Shown here: piece by piece, positions 27,054 to 35,712 of the stretch
Layout: every line of letters begins with the position of its first letter
How positions within the stretch are numbered: the first letter of the stretch is position 1
DNA from: Paraburkholderia sp.
GTDB lineage: Bacteria > Pseudomonadota > Gammaproteobacteria > Burkholderiales > Burkholderiaceae
Assembly (NCBI RefSeq): GCF_004298475.1
Contig: NZ_SCRP01000009.1
Location: 62,001 to 126,000, forward strand
Reading direction: 5' to 3'
DNA: 64,000 bases
Position numbers and translations under genes: made by a program
The notes under the pieces: generated by a model
Databases searched by the model: none
Seen by the model: the letters and a program-made list of their open reading frames with translations, nothing else
Told to the model about the DNA's origin: nothing

Positions 27054-28781
27054 ATGAACGAACGTGTAGTTTCGGCGCTCAGAAAGACGTCGTGCGGAAT
27101 CGGGCTTGCCGTATCCGCCATGCTCGGATGCAGCATGGCCTACGCGTCGCCCGATTATCCGGCGGTCACTTTCGACCGGCTCGCCAATGCGCAGAACGAC
27201 ACGGGCTGGCTGACCTACTACCGCACCTATAACGGTCAATCGCATTCGCCCCTCTCGCAGATCAATCAGTCGAATGTGGCAAGCCTGAAGCAGGCATGGG
27301 CCTACAAGTTCCCCGACGAGCTGAAACAGGGCTTCGAAGCCACGCCGATCATCAACGGCAACTACCTGTTCGTGACCACGCCGAAAGACAACGTCTACGC
27401 CTTTGACGCGAAGACCGGCGAGCAGCTCTGGAAGTTCGAGCCGAAGCTCGGGGCCGAGTCGTTCAAGACGGCGTGTTGCGACGTGGTCAACCGTGGCGTC
27501 GCGCTGTATGGCAAGAACGTCTATGTCGCGATGCTGAGCGGCGAGGTGGCCGCACTCGACGCGCAGACGGGCAATCTGGTCTGGAAGAAGCAGATGTTCG
27601 ATCCCGGCCTTGGTTACGCGTTCTCGCTCGCGCCGCTCGCGCTGAACGGCTCGATCGTGGTCGGCACGTCGGGCGGCGAGTACGGCATTCGCGGCTATAT
27701 CGCGGCGCTGGACCCCGAGAACGGTTCGATCCAGTGGAAGCGCTACACGATTCCGGGCAAGGGCGAGAAGGGCGGCGAAACGTGGCCCGACGGCATGCAG
27801 GAACACGGCGGCGGCGCGGCCTGGCTGACCGGCACCTACGACGCAGGATCGAACACGCTTTACTGGGGCGTGGGCAACCCCGGTCCGTGGCTCGCGGCGC
27901 TGCGCCCGGGCGACAACCTGTACTCCGATTCGCTGCTCGCGCTCGATCCGAAGAACGGCAAGCTCAAGTGGCACTACCAGTACACGCGTGGCGACACGTG
28001 GGACTACGACGGCGTCAATACGCCGATCCTCGCCAGGATTACGTACCACGGCAAGGACTACGACGCGATTGTGCACGCCGACCGTAATGGCTTCTTCCAC
28101 GCAATCGACCGGAATACCGGAAAGCTGATTTACGCCAAGGCGTTCGTCAAGGCGGAATCGGTGACGGGCTACACGAAGGACGGTCAGCCGATTGCGGATG
28201 CCAGCAAGTTTCCGAAGGCCGGCACGACCATCGAAACCTGCCCGAGCTTCCTGGGAGGCAAGAACTGGTGGTCGGTATCGTATGACCCGGATCGCCATAT
28301 CGCCGTGGTGCCGACCCTGCACGCGTGCATGAGCCTGTCCGGCAAACGGGTCAGCTACATGGAAGGGCTGCCGTATCTGGGCGAGGGCTTCGAGATCAAA
28401 CCGGAACCGGGCAGCGAGGGTTACGGCGAACTGCAGGCCATCGACGTGAACACCGGGAAAAAGGTCTGGAGCCACTGGACCAAGATGCCCTGGAATGGCG
28501 GCGTAGCGACGACGTCGACCGGTCTGGCATTCAGCGGTTCGCTCGACGGGCACCTGTATGCGTTCGACACCGCAACCGGCAAGATTCTCTGGACCAGTCC
28601 GCAATTGGCGAGCGGCGTCATCGCGCAGCCTTCGGTGTTCGAAGTCGATGGGAAGGAATACGTAGCGGTACTGGCTGGCTATGGCGGCGCCAACCCGATC
28701 TGGGGCGGCCCGATGGCCGATACGGCGAAGGAAGTGCCGCGCGGCGGCACGCTCTACGTGTTTGCATTGTCCCAGGACTGA
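27054..28781 (+). CDS. PQQ-dependent alcohol dehydrogenase, lanthanide-type ligand set
   Basis: 575-aa periplasmic quinoprotein of the eight-bladed propeller family (MDH/ExaA/PedH). The signal peptide ends near MAYA-SP. Key residues: the vicinal disulfide C141-C142 (ACCDVV), metal ligand E209 (GGEYG), N275 (GVGNPGPW), catalytic D317 and a second Asp D319 in DTWDYDG. The extra Asp two residues after the catalytic one marks rare-earth-dependent enzymes (XoxF, PedH), where Ca-type enzymes have Ala or Ser. N275 to D317 spacing (42) equals that in PedH. No heme C motif. SD GGAG before the ATG. No dedicated cytochrome or PQQ genes adjoin it. Confidence 0.93.
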   Translation: MNERVVSALRKTSCGIGLAVSAMLGCSMAYASPDYPAVTFDRLANAQNDTGWLTYYRTYNGQSHSPLSQINQSNVASLKQAWAYKFPDELKQGFEATPIINGNYLFVTTPKDNVYAFDAKTGEQLWKFEPKLGAESFKTACCDVVNRGVALYGKNVYVAMLSGEVAALDAQTGNLVWKKQMFDPGLGYAFSLAPLALNGSIVVGTSGGEYGIRGYIAALDPENGSIQWKRYTIPGKGEKGGETWPDGMQEHGGGAAWLTGTYDAGSNTLYWGVGNPGPWLAALRPGDNLYSDSLLALDPKNGKLKWHYQYTRGDTWDYDGVNTPILARITYHGKDYDAIVHADRNGFFHAIDRNTGKLIYAKAFVKAESVTGYTKDGQPIADASKFPKAGTTIETCPSFLGGKNWWSVSYDPDRHIAVVPTLHACMSLSGKRVSYMEGLPYLGEGFEIKPEPGSEGYGELQAIDVNTGKKVWSHWTKMPWNGGVATTSTGLAFSGSLDGHLYAFDTATGKILWTSPQLASGVIAQPSVFEVDGKEYVAVLAGYGGANPIWGGPMADTAKEVPRGGTLYVFALSQD

Positions 28782-29162
28782 TTCTGGCCAGTGCTGCGCC
28801 CGGTCATGAGCAGGGCGCAGCACATTCACTCCGCGCCGGAACGTGGCGTGAATACTCGATCGCTTTTTCGCCCCGTGGTGGGCAGCGCCGCTCATTGCCC
28901 GGCTCACCGGGAATGACCCGACGCGGCGCCGGACGAATTCAACTTTTTGACAAGTACTACGCCGTGGTTTGCAGGGCTCGCTGAGCCTTCGTGATCCACG
29001 CCGCCGGTCTGCGTGCGGCCCGCGCTAAAAGGAATACGAATGAAATATTAATGATCTGACGATTGTTGAAGTTCCTTAACGAACCAATCCCGTGGGGCGG
29101 TTCGCGGTTAAAAGAAGAGAAGCCTTTAAGGCTTGAACCAATCAGGAAATCAAGGAGACAAA
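28782..29162. other. Intergenic region before the second porin
   Basis: About 380 bp with the hairpin at 28791-28823 and an AT-rich segment (29030-29090) that likely holds the porin promoter. GTTC-N6-GAAC lies at about 29075. No gene was found. Confidence 0.4.
28791..28823 (+). terminator. Hairpin terminator after the PQQ dehydrogenase
   Basis: Perfect 11-bp stem GTGCTGCGCCC / GGGCGCAGCAC around an 11-nt loop, 9 bp after the stop codon. It lacks a clear T-run, so termination may be partial or Rho-assisted. Confidence 0.6.
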
Positions 29163-30284
29163 ATGCATACTCGACGCTTTCGGAATATTGTGCTGGCCGT
29201 TGCATTGGCAACGATCGCAAGCGCGGCCGCAGCGCAATCTTCGGTAACACTCTACGGCACGGTCGACGCCGGCGTACTCTATCAGAACCGTTCTGCGACC
29301 GGCCGTGGCCAGCAGACCCAGCTCGCGACAGGCGGCGTCAATCCGAGCGTCTGGGGCTTGAAGGGTACCGAGGATCTGGGCGGCGGCATGGCCGCCACCT
29401 TCGCCCTCGAGTCGTACTTCGCCAGCAATAACGGCAGCCTGATGACGAGCCCCGGCTACCAGACGCAAATCTTCCGGCGTCAGGCCAACGTCGGGCTGAC
29501 CACGCCGTACGGCTCGCTTACGTTGGGCAAAATGTATACCCCGGCGATCCTCGCCGCCATCGTGACCGAGCCGCGCGAGTTCGCGGAGAACCTGTCGAAC
29601 CTGTATACGTGGGCCTATAACGAGCTCGCGGCACCCGGCAATGCGTTGGGCGCGGGCACCAGTCCCAGTAACGACGTCGGCGTCTTCATGGGCAACGCAT
29701 TGCAGTACTCGAACACGCTCGGCCCGGTCTGGCTTGGCGCCGCCTATTCGTTTGGCGGCGTGCCGGGCAGCATGCGCAAGGGCAACGAAATTTCACTGGG
29801 TGTGACCTATACCGGCCCGTTCATCGCGTCCGCGGCTTATCAGCAGGTTGCGGATTCCTTGTCCGGCCAGAACGTGAGCCGCCTGTGGAGCGTGGGCCTG
29901 GCCAAATCGTTTGGTCCGGTGACGGGCAAGCTCAACTATTTCGACGTGATCGACCGTGGCATCGACGGTGGCGATATCTCGCACGTGACGTCGATCAGTC
30001 CGGGCGTCACCTATCAGTGGAGTGCCTCGAATAACGCCGGGCTGGCCGGCTACTACAACAGGTATCGCGGTAGCCACAACAGCACGACGCGTTCGCTGGT
30101 GCTGAGCAACGATTTCTCGTTGTCGAAGCGCACCATGCTGTATGCACAGGTCGCGTACGTCGATGCCGGCGCGGTTGGCACGATCGATCCGCTTGAAAGC
30201 CTCAAGACATCGATCGTCGCCGGCGGTACAGAGCCGGGCGCGAAGACCGTGCTGGTCAACCTCGGCATCGTGCACCACTTCTAG
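29163..30284 (+). CDS. Outer membrane general porin (Gram-negative porin family)
   Basis: 373-aa beta-barrel porin. The signal peptide MHTRRFRNIVLAVALATIAS leads to AAAAQSSVTLYGTVDAG. LKGTEDLGGGMAATFALESYF and a C-terminal VNLGIVHHF with terminal Phe follow. SD GGAG before the ATG at 29163. With the PQQ dehydrogenase just upstream, it may supply that enzyme's alcohol substrate to the periplasm; that link is inference. A strong hairpin (30296-30326) ends the unit. It is a different sequence from the porin at 15366-16499. Confidence 0.92.
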   Translation: MHTRRFRNIVLAVALATIASAAAAQSSVTLYGTVDAGVLYQNRSATGRGQQTQLATGGVNPSVWGLKGTEDLGGGMAATFALESYFASNNGSLMTSPGYQTQIFRRQANVGLTTPYGSLTLGKMYTPAILAAIVTEPREFAENLSNLYTWAYNELAAPGNALGAGTSPSNDVGVFMGNALQYSNTLGPVWLGAAYSFGGVPGSMRKGNEISLGVTYTGPFIASAAYQQVADSLSGQNVSRLWSVGLAKSFGPVTGKLNYFDVIDRGIDGGDISHVTSISPGVTYQWSASNNAGLAGYYNRYRGSHNSTTRSLVLSNDFSLSKRTMLYAQVAYVDAGAVGTIDPLESLKTSIVAGGTEPGAKTVLVNLGIVHHF

Positions 30285-30601
30285 TCGAAGCGGCAGCACC
30301 TGCACCCGGGGGGCGGGTGCAGGTGCAATGCCGACGTGTGCCGACGCAGCGCTCAGACTCGAATTGCTCGACGGCACAAAAGCAAATACCAAGGCCACAT
30401 GGCAGCCCGCCGAAGGTGAGATGCCTGAGCCCCGATCGCTCGCAGCGGCGGCTGCAAGCGGTGTCGATCCCCTGATGCATCGACCTTGCGCTGCGTGCGC
30501 ACGATCGAGAATTTTTCCGAAGCGTTGCGAAAAACCGACACCGTGCCGTGTCGCCTCGACATATTTTTGGCGCTTTCAAAAATACGCATCGGGGAGACAC
30601 C
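30285..30601. other. Leader region of the tryptophanase gene
   Basis: 317 bp. It holds the porin terminator and then the tnaA upstream region. No tnaC-like leader peptide with a Trp codon followed by a boxA/Rho region was found. An 8-bp stem TATTTTTG / CAAAAATA (30562-30569 and 30577-30584, loop GCGCTTT) lies 17 bp before the tnaA ATG and could be an operator or an RNA hairpin near the ribosome site. Confidence 0.45.
30296..30326 (+). terminator. Strong hairpin after the second porin
   Basis: Perfect 13-bp stem GCACCTGCACCCG / CGGGTGCAGGTGC with a G5 loop, 11 bp after the porin stop. There is no T-run after it. It is probably a transcription terminator or a 3' stabilising structure. Confidence 0.65.
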
Positions 30602-31975
30602 ATGCCGAAAACACTCATCGAACCCTTCCGCATCAAGAGCGTCGAGCCCATCCGCATGACTGCGCGTGAAGAGCGCGTCCGCCTGCTCGAAGAAGCGAAG
30701 CTCAACGTCTTCAAGCTGCGCGCCGAGGACGTGCTGATCGACTGGCTGACCGACTCCGGCACCGGCGCGATGTCTTCTCGCCAGTGGGGCGCGATTATGG
30801 AGGGCGACGAGAGCTACGCCGGCGCCCGGAGCTTTTACCGGCTCGAAGCAACGATCCGCAAGATCACCGGCATGCTGCACGTCGTGCCCACCCACCAGGG
30901 CCGTGCGGCTGAGAAGGTGCTGTTCACGGCGACCTGCAAGAGCGGCGACATCGTTCCCAACAACTGCCACTTCGATACGACGCGCGCGAACCTCGAATAC
31001 CTCGGCGTCGAAGCCGTCGATCTGGTCATTCCCGAGGGCTTGCAGCCGAGCCTCGTTCATCCGTTCAAGGGCGACATCGATCTCGCGCGCGCCGAGGCGC
31101 TGCTCAAATCGGCGGGCGACCGCATTCCGTTCGGCATGCTGACCGTCACCAACAATACGGGCGGCGGCCAGCCTGTGTCGATGGCCAACATTCGCGCTTA
31201 CTCGAAGCTGCTCAAGCAATACGGCAAGCCGCTCGTTCTCGACATCTGCCGCTTTGCCGAAAACGCGATGTTCATCAAGATGCGCGAGCCGGGCTACGCC
31301 AATACGCCGGTTGCCGATATCGCCGCCGAGATGTTCTCGTATGCCGATGGCGCGACGATGAGCGCCAAGAAGGACGGCATGGTCAACATCGGCGGTTTTA
31401 TCGTGCTGCGCGACGATTGCTGGATCGATGCGATCCGCAACAACCTGATCATGATGGAGGGTTTCCCGACCTACGGCGGGCTCGCCGGACGCGACCTCGA
31501 AGCGCTCGCCGTCGGCCTCGAAGAGGGGCTCGACGAGGACTACCTGCGCTACCGCCTGCGCACCGCCGAGTATCTCGGCGAAAAGCTCGACGCGGCGGGT
31601 GTCGGCTACGTGAAGCCGACCGGCGGCCATGCCGTGTATATCGACGCGCGCACGGTGCTGCCCGATATGCCGGTCGCGCACTATCCGGCGTGGGCGCTGT
31701 GCAATGCGCTGTATCTCGAAGGCGGGATTCGCGGTGTCGAGATTGGTTCGGTCATGTTCGGCAAACGCCTCGACGACGGCAGCGAGACTTATCACAAGAT
31801 GGAGCTGCTGCGGCTGGCGTTTCCGCGCCGCATGTACACGCAATCGCACTTCGACTATGCGGCGGAAGTCATCGCCGAAGTCAAGGCGAGCGCGGCGAGC
31901 ATCCGCGGCGTGACGATCGTCAAGCAACCTGAATTCTTGCGGCACTTCACCGCCGAGTTCGCCTGGGTCGCTTGA
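30602..31975 (+). CDS. tnaA: Tryptophanase (PLP-dependent beta-eliminating lyase)
   Basis: 457-aa cytoplasmic enzyme splitting L-tryptophan to indole, pyruvate and ammonia. The PLP lysine is K256/K257 in MSAKKDGMVNIGG. The family also includes tyrosine phenol-lyase, and two sites favour tryptophanase: D125 in HFDTTR (Asp137 in the E. coli enzyme, Thr in tyrosine phenol-lyase) and Ile in VEIGS, where tyrosine phenol-lyase has the phenol-binding Arg. The PRR in LAFPRRMYT looks more like tyrosine phenol-lyase, so a broader substrate range is possible. No tryptophan permease gene adjoins it. RBS GGGGAG. Confidence 0.88.
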   Translation: MPKTLIEPFRIKSVEPIRMTAREERVRLLEEAKLNVFKLRAEDVLIDWLTDSGTGAMSSRQWGAIMEGDESYAGARSFYRLEATIRKITGMLHVVPTHQGRAAEKVLFTATCKSGDIVPNNCHFDTTRANLEYLGVEAVDLVIPEGLQPSLVHPFKGDIDLARAEALLKSAGDRIPFGMLTVTNNTGGGQPVSMANIRAYSKLLKQYGKPLVLDICRFAENAMFIKMREPGYANTPVADIAAEMFSYADGATMSAKKDGMVNIGGFIVLRDDCWIDAIRNNLIMMEGFPTYGGLAGRDLEALAVGLEEGLDEDYLRYRLRTAEYLGEKLDAAGVGYVKPTGGHAVYIDARTVLPDMPVAHYPAWALCNALYLEGGIRGVEIGSVMFGKRLDDGSETYHKMELLRLAFPRRMYTQSHFDYAAEVIAEVKASAASIRGVTIVKQPEFLRHFTAEFAWVA

Positions 31976-32165
31976 GCGTATCCGAAGGGCGGGCCGAGTG
32001 GACTAAAACGCTGAGCCGAAAGGACCAAAACGCTGTGCCGCGCATGCCCTTGCCAGCGTAGCCTCGGCTGCCCTGGCATGGGCCTGTCAAGAAATGGCAT
32101 CATCGCGCCGTTATATACGACGTAACGATTTTTGGTTCCGTTTTCTTATCAGGCATGAGGTGCAA

Positions 32166-32294
32166 ATGATTAAGCGTTGCGCGGCGATAGCGCTGCTGGT
32201 GGGCACTTTGTTTTCGTTGGCGGGCTGCAATACGATCGCTGGCTTCGGTCAGGACATCACAGGCTCGGCCCGGGCCGTTCAGCGCATTATTTAA
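32166..32294 (+). CDS. Entericidin EcnA/B family small lipoprotein
   Basis: 42-aa protein with a lipoprotein signal peptide (MIKRCAAIALLVGTLFSLAGC, lipobox LAGC) and the entericidin tail NTIAGFGQDITGSARAVQ. Entericidins are small outer-membrane lipoproteins induced at slow growth, with one of the pair reported as bacteriolytic. Only one copy is present here. A GAGG site precedes the ATG at 32166; the longer frame starting at 32094 is not supported. A strong hairpin follows. Confidence 0.88.
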   Translation: MIKRCAAIALLVGTLFSLAGCNTIAGFGQDITGSARAVQRII

Positions 32295-32309
32295 CTGGCT
32301 TGAACACGA

Positions 32310-32340
32310 TGCGTTGCGGGGGTCTTTCACCCGCAACGCA
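32310..32340 (+). terminator. Hairpin terminator after the entericidin gene
   Basis: 11-bp perfect stem TGCGTTGCGGG / CCCGCAACGCA with a 9-nt loop containing TCTTTC, starting 15 bp after the stop codon. No T-run follows. Confidence 0.65.
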
Positions 32341-32351
32341 CGCGGTTCGCT

Positions 32352-32468
32352 TTAACACCACACGACCCGATCGTAGGCTACGGTGCGCCGGTAGACATTC
32401 TTGCCGCGCCAGCTCGTGTACTCCATGTATGCGCAGTCCAGCACCACAATCCAGTTATTCACTCTCAT
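32352..32468 (-). CDS. Possible 38-aa protein of unknown function
   Basis: Small frame with ATG after a GGGGG site, encoding MRVNNWIVVLDCAYMEYTSW then RGKNVYRRTVAYDRVVWC. Aromatic-rich and unlike random GC-rich translation, but I recognise no family. It could be a real small protein or the end of a decayed gene, since the next kilobase is gene debris. Confidence 0.3.
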   Translation of the reverse strand: MRVNNWIVVLDCAYMEYTSWRGKNVYRRTVAYDRVVWC

Positions 32469-33095
32469 TGCTGCCCCCATTACTTCTGTCCCGGTGGTCG
32501 CGCCCGGCTGTTATCCGGTCTCGAAACCAGTCTATGGCGAGAGAACTTGGCGCAATGTTCCGAGCAGAGACGGATATCGCAGCCAGTTCGCTTCTTCGAC
32601 TCGTTTTGCGCATGGGCGCCCGGTTGTGGCACGTCGCTGCGTAGCGTAGTGGAGAAATGCTCGTTTCCCTAAACAACTACGCAGCATCGCGCGTACCAGC
32701 ATGCACCTTTCGTGCACTCATTTCGATATTTATTCACGCGTGTCTGTTTTTTGGCACGCGGGCGAGATTGCAACGAGGGTGCAGGTTACGCAATCGCACA
32801 ACCCCATCAGATCACGATGCCACTGAAGGACAGTTCGCCACCGCACGCGATGAACGAATTAGCGGATGCGGCACGGCGCAGGTCCGCATCCACGACCTGG
32901 AGCAGGCGCAAGCCGCGACCGAAGCTGAGAACGGTGCGCTAAAGAACGAACTCGCGCGCTTCCAGCAGGAAATCCGCGAGCGCGACCTGTCGCATCGAAC
33001 GTGCTCACTTCGCGTCGACGCTAGTTCTACAATGAACGCAGGTCTCGCGGGCAGAACTGGTTTGAAGTTGGCTAACGTTGCGTCTGGCTCGACCA

Positions 33096-33254
33096 GAATT
33101 GATATTCGTGACGGGGCGCGGAAAACGTGTGATTGAAGACCATTTCGACAAATCGTACGAGGTCGAACACGTTTTAAGAGCACGAGGCAGTCAAAGCCTC
33201 GTCGAGTTCGTGCAGCGCATCAAGCCACCCGAGGTCGAATGTATCTACGCGCGC
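33096..33254 (+). pseudogene. galU: Internal fragment of UTP-glucose-1-phosphate uridylyltransferase
   Basis: 52 codons read LIFVTGRGKRVIEDHFDKSY then EVEHVLRARGSQSLVEFVQRIKPPEVECIYAR, closely matching the conserved internal GalU segment (IFVTGRGKRAIEDHFDKSYEVE...LV.SIKP..VDCFYVR). The N-terminal nucleotide-binding GxGTR part and all of the C-terminal catalytic half are missing. It is therefore a dead internal fragment, presumably left by a duplicated or replaced galU. Confidence 0.85.
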
Positions 33255-33349
33255 GCGTTGGCGGCGCACATGCGTGCGAGGGCGCGGCAGGCGCCGCCCG
33301 GCCAGTCCGCGCGCGGGGCACGTTGCACCATTGAATCGTGGAGGTTCGC

Positions 33350-34888
33350 GTGAGCAGTGAAACAGGAAGTGAAAACGGAAGTGAAAACGGTCCCGACCTG
33401 GCCCAGGGCGTGTCCCTCGAATCGTTCGGCACAACTGGCGTGTTGGCGGGCCATGTCGGTGACGACGCGGTCATGATCGCGCGGGTCGGCGATGAATTCC
33501 TCGCGGTCGATGCGGCCTGTACGCACTATCACGGGCCGCTCTCCGAAGGGTTGATCGTCGGAGACACGGTGCGGTGCCCATGGCATCACGCATGCTTCAA
33601 CCTGCGTACGGGCGAGGCGGTGCGCGCGCCGGCGCTGAGTCCTGTCGCGTGCTGGTCCACGGCCATTCGCGGCGACAAGGTCTTTGTGCTGCACAAGCTG
33701 GCGCCAGCCGCCAGTTCCGTATCCGTGCCCGCTGGCGCGCCGCAGAAGATCGTCATCGTCGGCGCAGGGGCGGCGGGTTTCGCTGCTGCCGAGCGTCTAC
33801 GGCGGCTCGGCTACGCAGGCAGCCTGACGATGCTGAGCGACGACGATGCAGCGCCCGTGGACCGTCCGAATCTCTCCAAAGACTACCTGGCCGGCAGCGC
33901 GCCCGAGGACTGGGTCTGGCTTCGCGACGATGCCTTCTACGCGGATCAACGCATCGATTTGCGGCTGAAGGCCAACGCCGTGCGCCTCGACGTCGCCGCG
34001 CAGGAAGTGGAACTCGCGGATGGCAGCAGGGTGCCCTACGATCGCCTGTTGCTGGCGACCGGTGCCGAAGCGATTCGCTTGCCGATCCCCGGCATGGATT
34101 TGCCGCACGTTTATACGCTTCGCTCGCTGGCCGACAGTCGCGCCATCATCGCTCGCGCGGCGAGTGCACGGCGCGTGGTCGTGATCGGAGCCAGCTTTAT
34201 CGGACTGGAAGTGGCGGCGTCATTGCGCACGCGTGGACTCGAGGTCCACGTCGTGGCGCCCGAGCGGCGTCCGATGGAGCGCGTGCTGGGCCCGGAGATG
34301 GGTGATTTCGTGCGGCAGCTGCATGAGGAACACGGCGTTGTGTTTCATCTGGAGAACACCGTCGACGCCATCGACGCGCAGCGGGTATCGCTCAAAGCGG
34401 GCGGCAGCGTGGAGGCCGACCTGGTCGTGGCCGGCGTCGGCGTGCGGCCGCGACTGACGCTGGCCGAGCAAGCCGGCCTCGCGATCAACCGTGGCGTGGT
34501 GGTCGATGCCTGCTTGCAGACGAGTGTGCCCGGCATCTTCGCTGCGGGCGATATCGCGCGCTGGCCCGATCCGCACAGCGGCGCGGACATTCGCGTCGAG
34601 CATTGGGTCGTCGCGCAACGTCAGGGGCAAACCGCAGCGATGAACCTGATCGGCGGACACGAGAAATTCGATTCCGTGCCGTTCTTCTGGAGCCAGCACT
34701 ACGACGTTCCGATCAACTACGTCGGGCACGCGGAAAGCTGGGATGAACTCTCGGTCGAGGGCAGTATTGCGGCGCGCGACTGCGTGCTGCGCTACAAGCG
34801 AGCCGGACGTGTGATCGCGGTAGCGTCGATTTACCGCGACGTGGATAGTCTGCGGGCCGAAGTCGAGATGGAGCGCGGTTCGTCCTGA
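33350..34888 (+). CDS. Rieske-domain FAD-dependent oxidoreductase (AIFM3-like)
   Basis: 512-aa fusion of an N-terminal Rieske [2Fe-2S] domain (about residues 20-110; C57-x-H59 in CTHYHG and C76-x2-H79 in CPWHH) to a pyridine-nucleotide-disulfide-type FAD reductase (GAGAAGFAAAERLRRLG near 128, NADH site VIGASFIGLEVAASL, and the GIFAAGDIARWPD FAD motif). It resembles ferredoxin reductases of Rieske oxygenases and AIFM3. The start is GTG at 33350 behind GGAGG. The N-terminal SENGSENG comes from a 12-bp tandem repeat. No oxygenase adjoins it, so the electron acceptor is unknown. Confidence 0.92.
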   Translation: MSSETGSENGSENGPDLAQGVSLESFGTTGVLAGHVGDDAVMIARVGDEFLAVDAACTHYHGPLSEGLIVGDTVRCPWHHACFNLRTGEAVRAPALSPVACWSTAIRGDKVFVLHKLAPAASSVSVPAGAPQKIVIVGAGAAGFAAAERLRRLGYAGSLTMLSDDDAAPVDRPNLSKDYLAGSAPEDWVWLRDDAFYADQRIDLRLKANAVRLDVAAQEVELADGSRVPYDRLLLATGAEAIRLPIPGMDLPHVYTLRSLADSRAIIARAASARRVVVIGASFIGLEVAASLRTRGLEVHVVAPERRPMERVLGPEMGDFVRQLHEEHGVVFHLENTVDAIDAQRVSLKAGGSVEADLVVAGVGVRPRLTLAEQAGLAINRGVVVDACLQTSVPGIFAAGDIARWPDPHSGADIRVEHWVVAQRQGQTAAMNLIGGHEKFDSVPFFWSQHYDVPINYVGHAESWDELSVEGSIAARDCVLRYKRAGRVIAVASIYRDVDSLRAEVEMERGSS

Positions 34889-34954
34889 TTCGCGTTGCTT
34901 CGCCTTGACGCCGCAGCGATGCCGGCTGGTGCGCCATCTGTGGTGCGCTATGCG

Positions 34955-35212
34955 CTATTTGGTGTCGTGCTTGTGGAATGCGTCCTTGACGGCGTGATAG
35001 CCATGTTTCGATGCATCCGCAATGCCGTGGCCGACGGTTTTCGCGGCGTGGGCCGTCGCGTGGCCGGCGTCGCGCGCAGCATGGCCCACCTTCTGCCCCG
35101 CGCTGACCGTGGTGGTCTTGATATCGTGGCCGACTTCGTGGAGATCGGCGTGCGCGACCTGGCTCATCGATGCGAGGACCGCGGCCGTCAGCAGGATTTT
35201 CCGGATTTTCAT
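34955..35212 (-). CDS. Small exported His/Ala-rich protein at the end of the polyene operon
   Basis: 85-aa protein with a signal peptide (MKIRKILLTAAVLASMSQVA, cleavage near HAD). The mature part is a helical Ala/His/Lys repeat (VGHAARDAGHATAHAAKTVGH) with His at regular intervals, suited to an amphipathic helix that binds metal or lipid. It overlaps the dehydratase gene by 4 nt (ATGA), so it belongs to the operon although no such gene is known to me in described aryl-polyene clusters. Function unknown. Confidence 0.8.
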   Translation of the reverse strand: MKIRKILLTAAVLASMSQVAHADLHEVGHDIKTTTVSAGQKVGHAARDAGHATAHAAKTVGHGIADASKHGYHAVKDAFHKHDTK

Positions 35213-35712
35213 GCAGTGGTTCCTTTCGGGTTTGCATTCGCATCGAGCATCACGGCCGCACGGCCCGCCAGGATGAGGCGAGCGCCGCAGTGGATCGCGA
35301 AGCGATAAAGAATCGTATGCGTGTCACCGCTCACGCGCTCGGCCTCGATCGTCAACGGCGCGTCGAGGTCATCCAGCCGCTCGACGCAGGCCTCGACGCT
35401 GCGCACGCTGGCGAGGTAGCCCACGCGCGGACGCTCGCGCGCCGCGCCTGGCATGGCGCCAAGCACTGCGCCGTGCACCGCCATGGCCTGAGCCGCGTAT
35501 TCGATCCCGCAGACCGCCGCAAGCCGCCCGTTCGCGCGCAGCGGATTGGCTGCATTCAGGTGGCTCGTGGCGGTGCAGCGAATGCGTTCGTCATCGAAGG
35601 TGACGACTTCGTCGAGCAGACACATCGAGCCCGCATGGGGGATGTGCGCGGCAATCCAGTCGCGGCCGAGCGGCACGGGTAGCGTTGCGAGTGGCGTATC
35701 CGGCGATTTCAT
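35209..35712 (-). CDS. ApeP-like 3-hydroxyacyl-ACP dehydratase (hotdog fold)
   Basis: 167-aa hotdog protein. IPHAGSMCLLDEVVTFDDERI, then the GIEYAAQAMAVHGA helix and GYLASVRSVEACVERLDD match the FabZ-related ApeP/FabA-like dehydratases in aryl-polyene and related clusters. The catalytic His is probably in IPHAGSM. It would remove water from the 3-hydroxyacyl-ACP to make the polyene double bonds. Overlaps both neighbours by 4 nt. Confidence 0.86.
   Translation of the reverse strand: MKSPDTPLATLPVPLGRDWIAAHIPHAGSMCLLDEVVTFDDERIRCTATSHLNAANPLRANGRLAAVCGIEYAAQAMAVHGAVLGAMPGAARERPRVGYLASVRSVEACVERLDDLDAPLTIEAERVSGDTHTILYRFAIHCGARLILAGRAAVMLDANANPKGTTA

Larger units (their letters stand above)
32341..33349. 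other. Gene-debris region between entericidin and the Rieske oxidoreductase
   Basis: About 1 kb without an intact gene. Besides the 38-aa frame (32352-32468) it holds a short coiled-coil-coding stretch at 32885-32992 (RIHDLEQAQAATEAENGALK and on, in a frame without a credible start) and a galU fragment (33096-33254). Mixed remnants on one stretch suggest repeated deletion. Confidence 0.55.

Noticed and set aside
30477..30669. Possible tnaC-like leader peptide before tryptophanase
   Set aside because: The frame has a Trp codon but lacks a plausible ribosome site, runs into tnaA in another frame, and does not end before the tnaA start as tnaC does.
32885..32992. Coiled-coil-coding stretch as a separate gene
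   Set aside because: The 36-residue heptad-like run has no start, SD or continuation in frame. It is treated as debris within 32341-33349.
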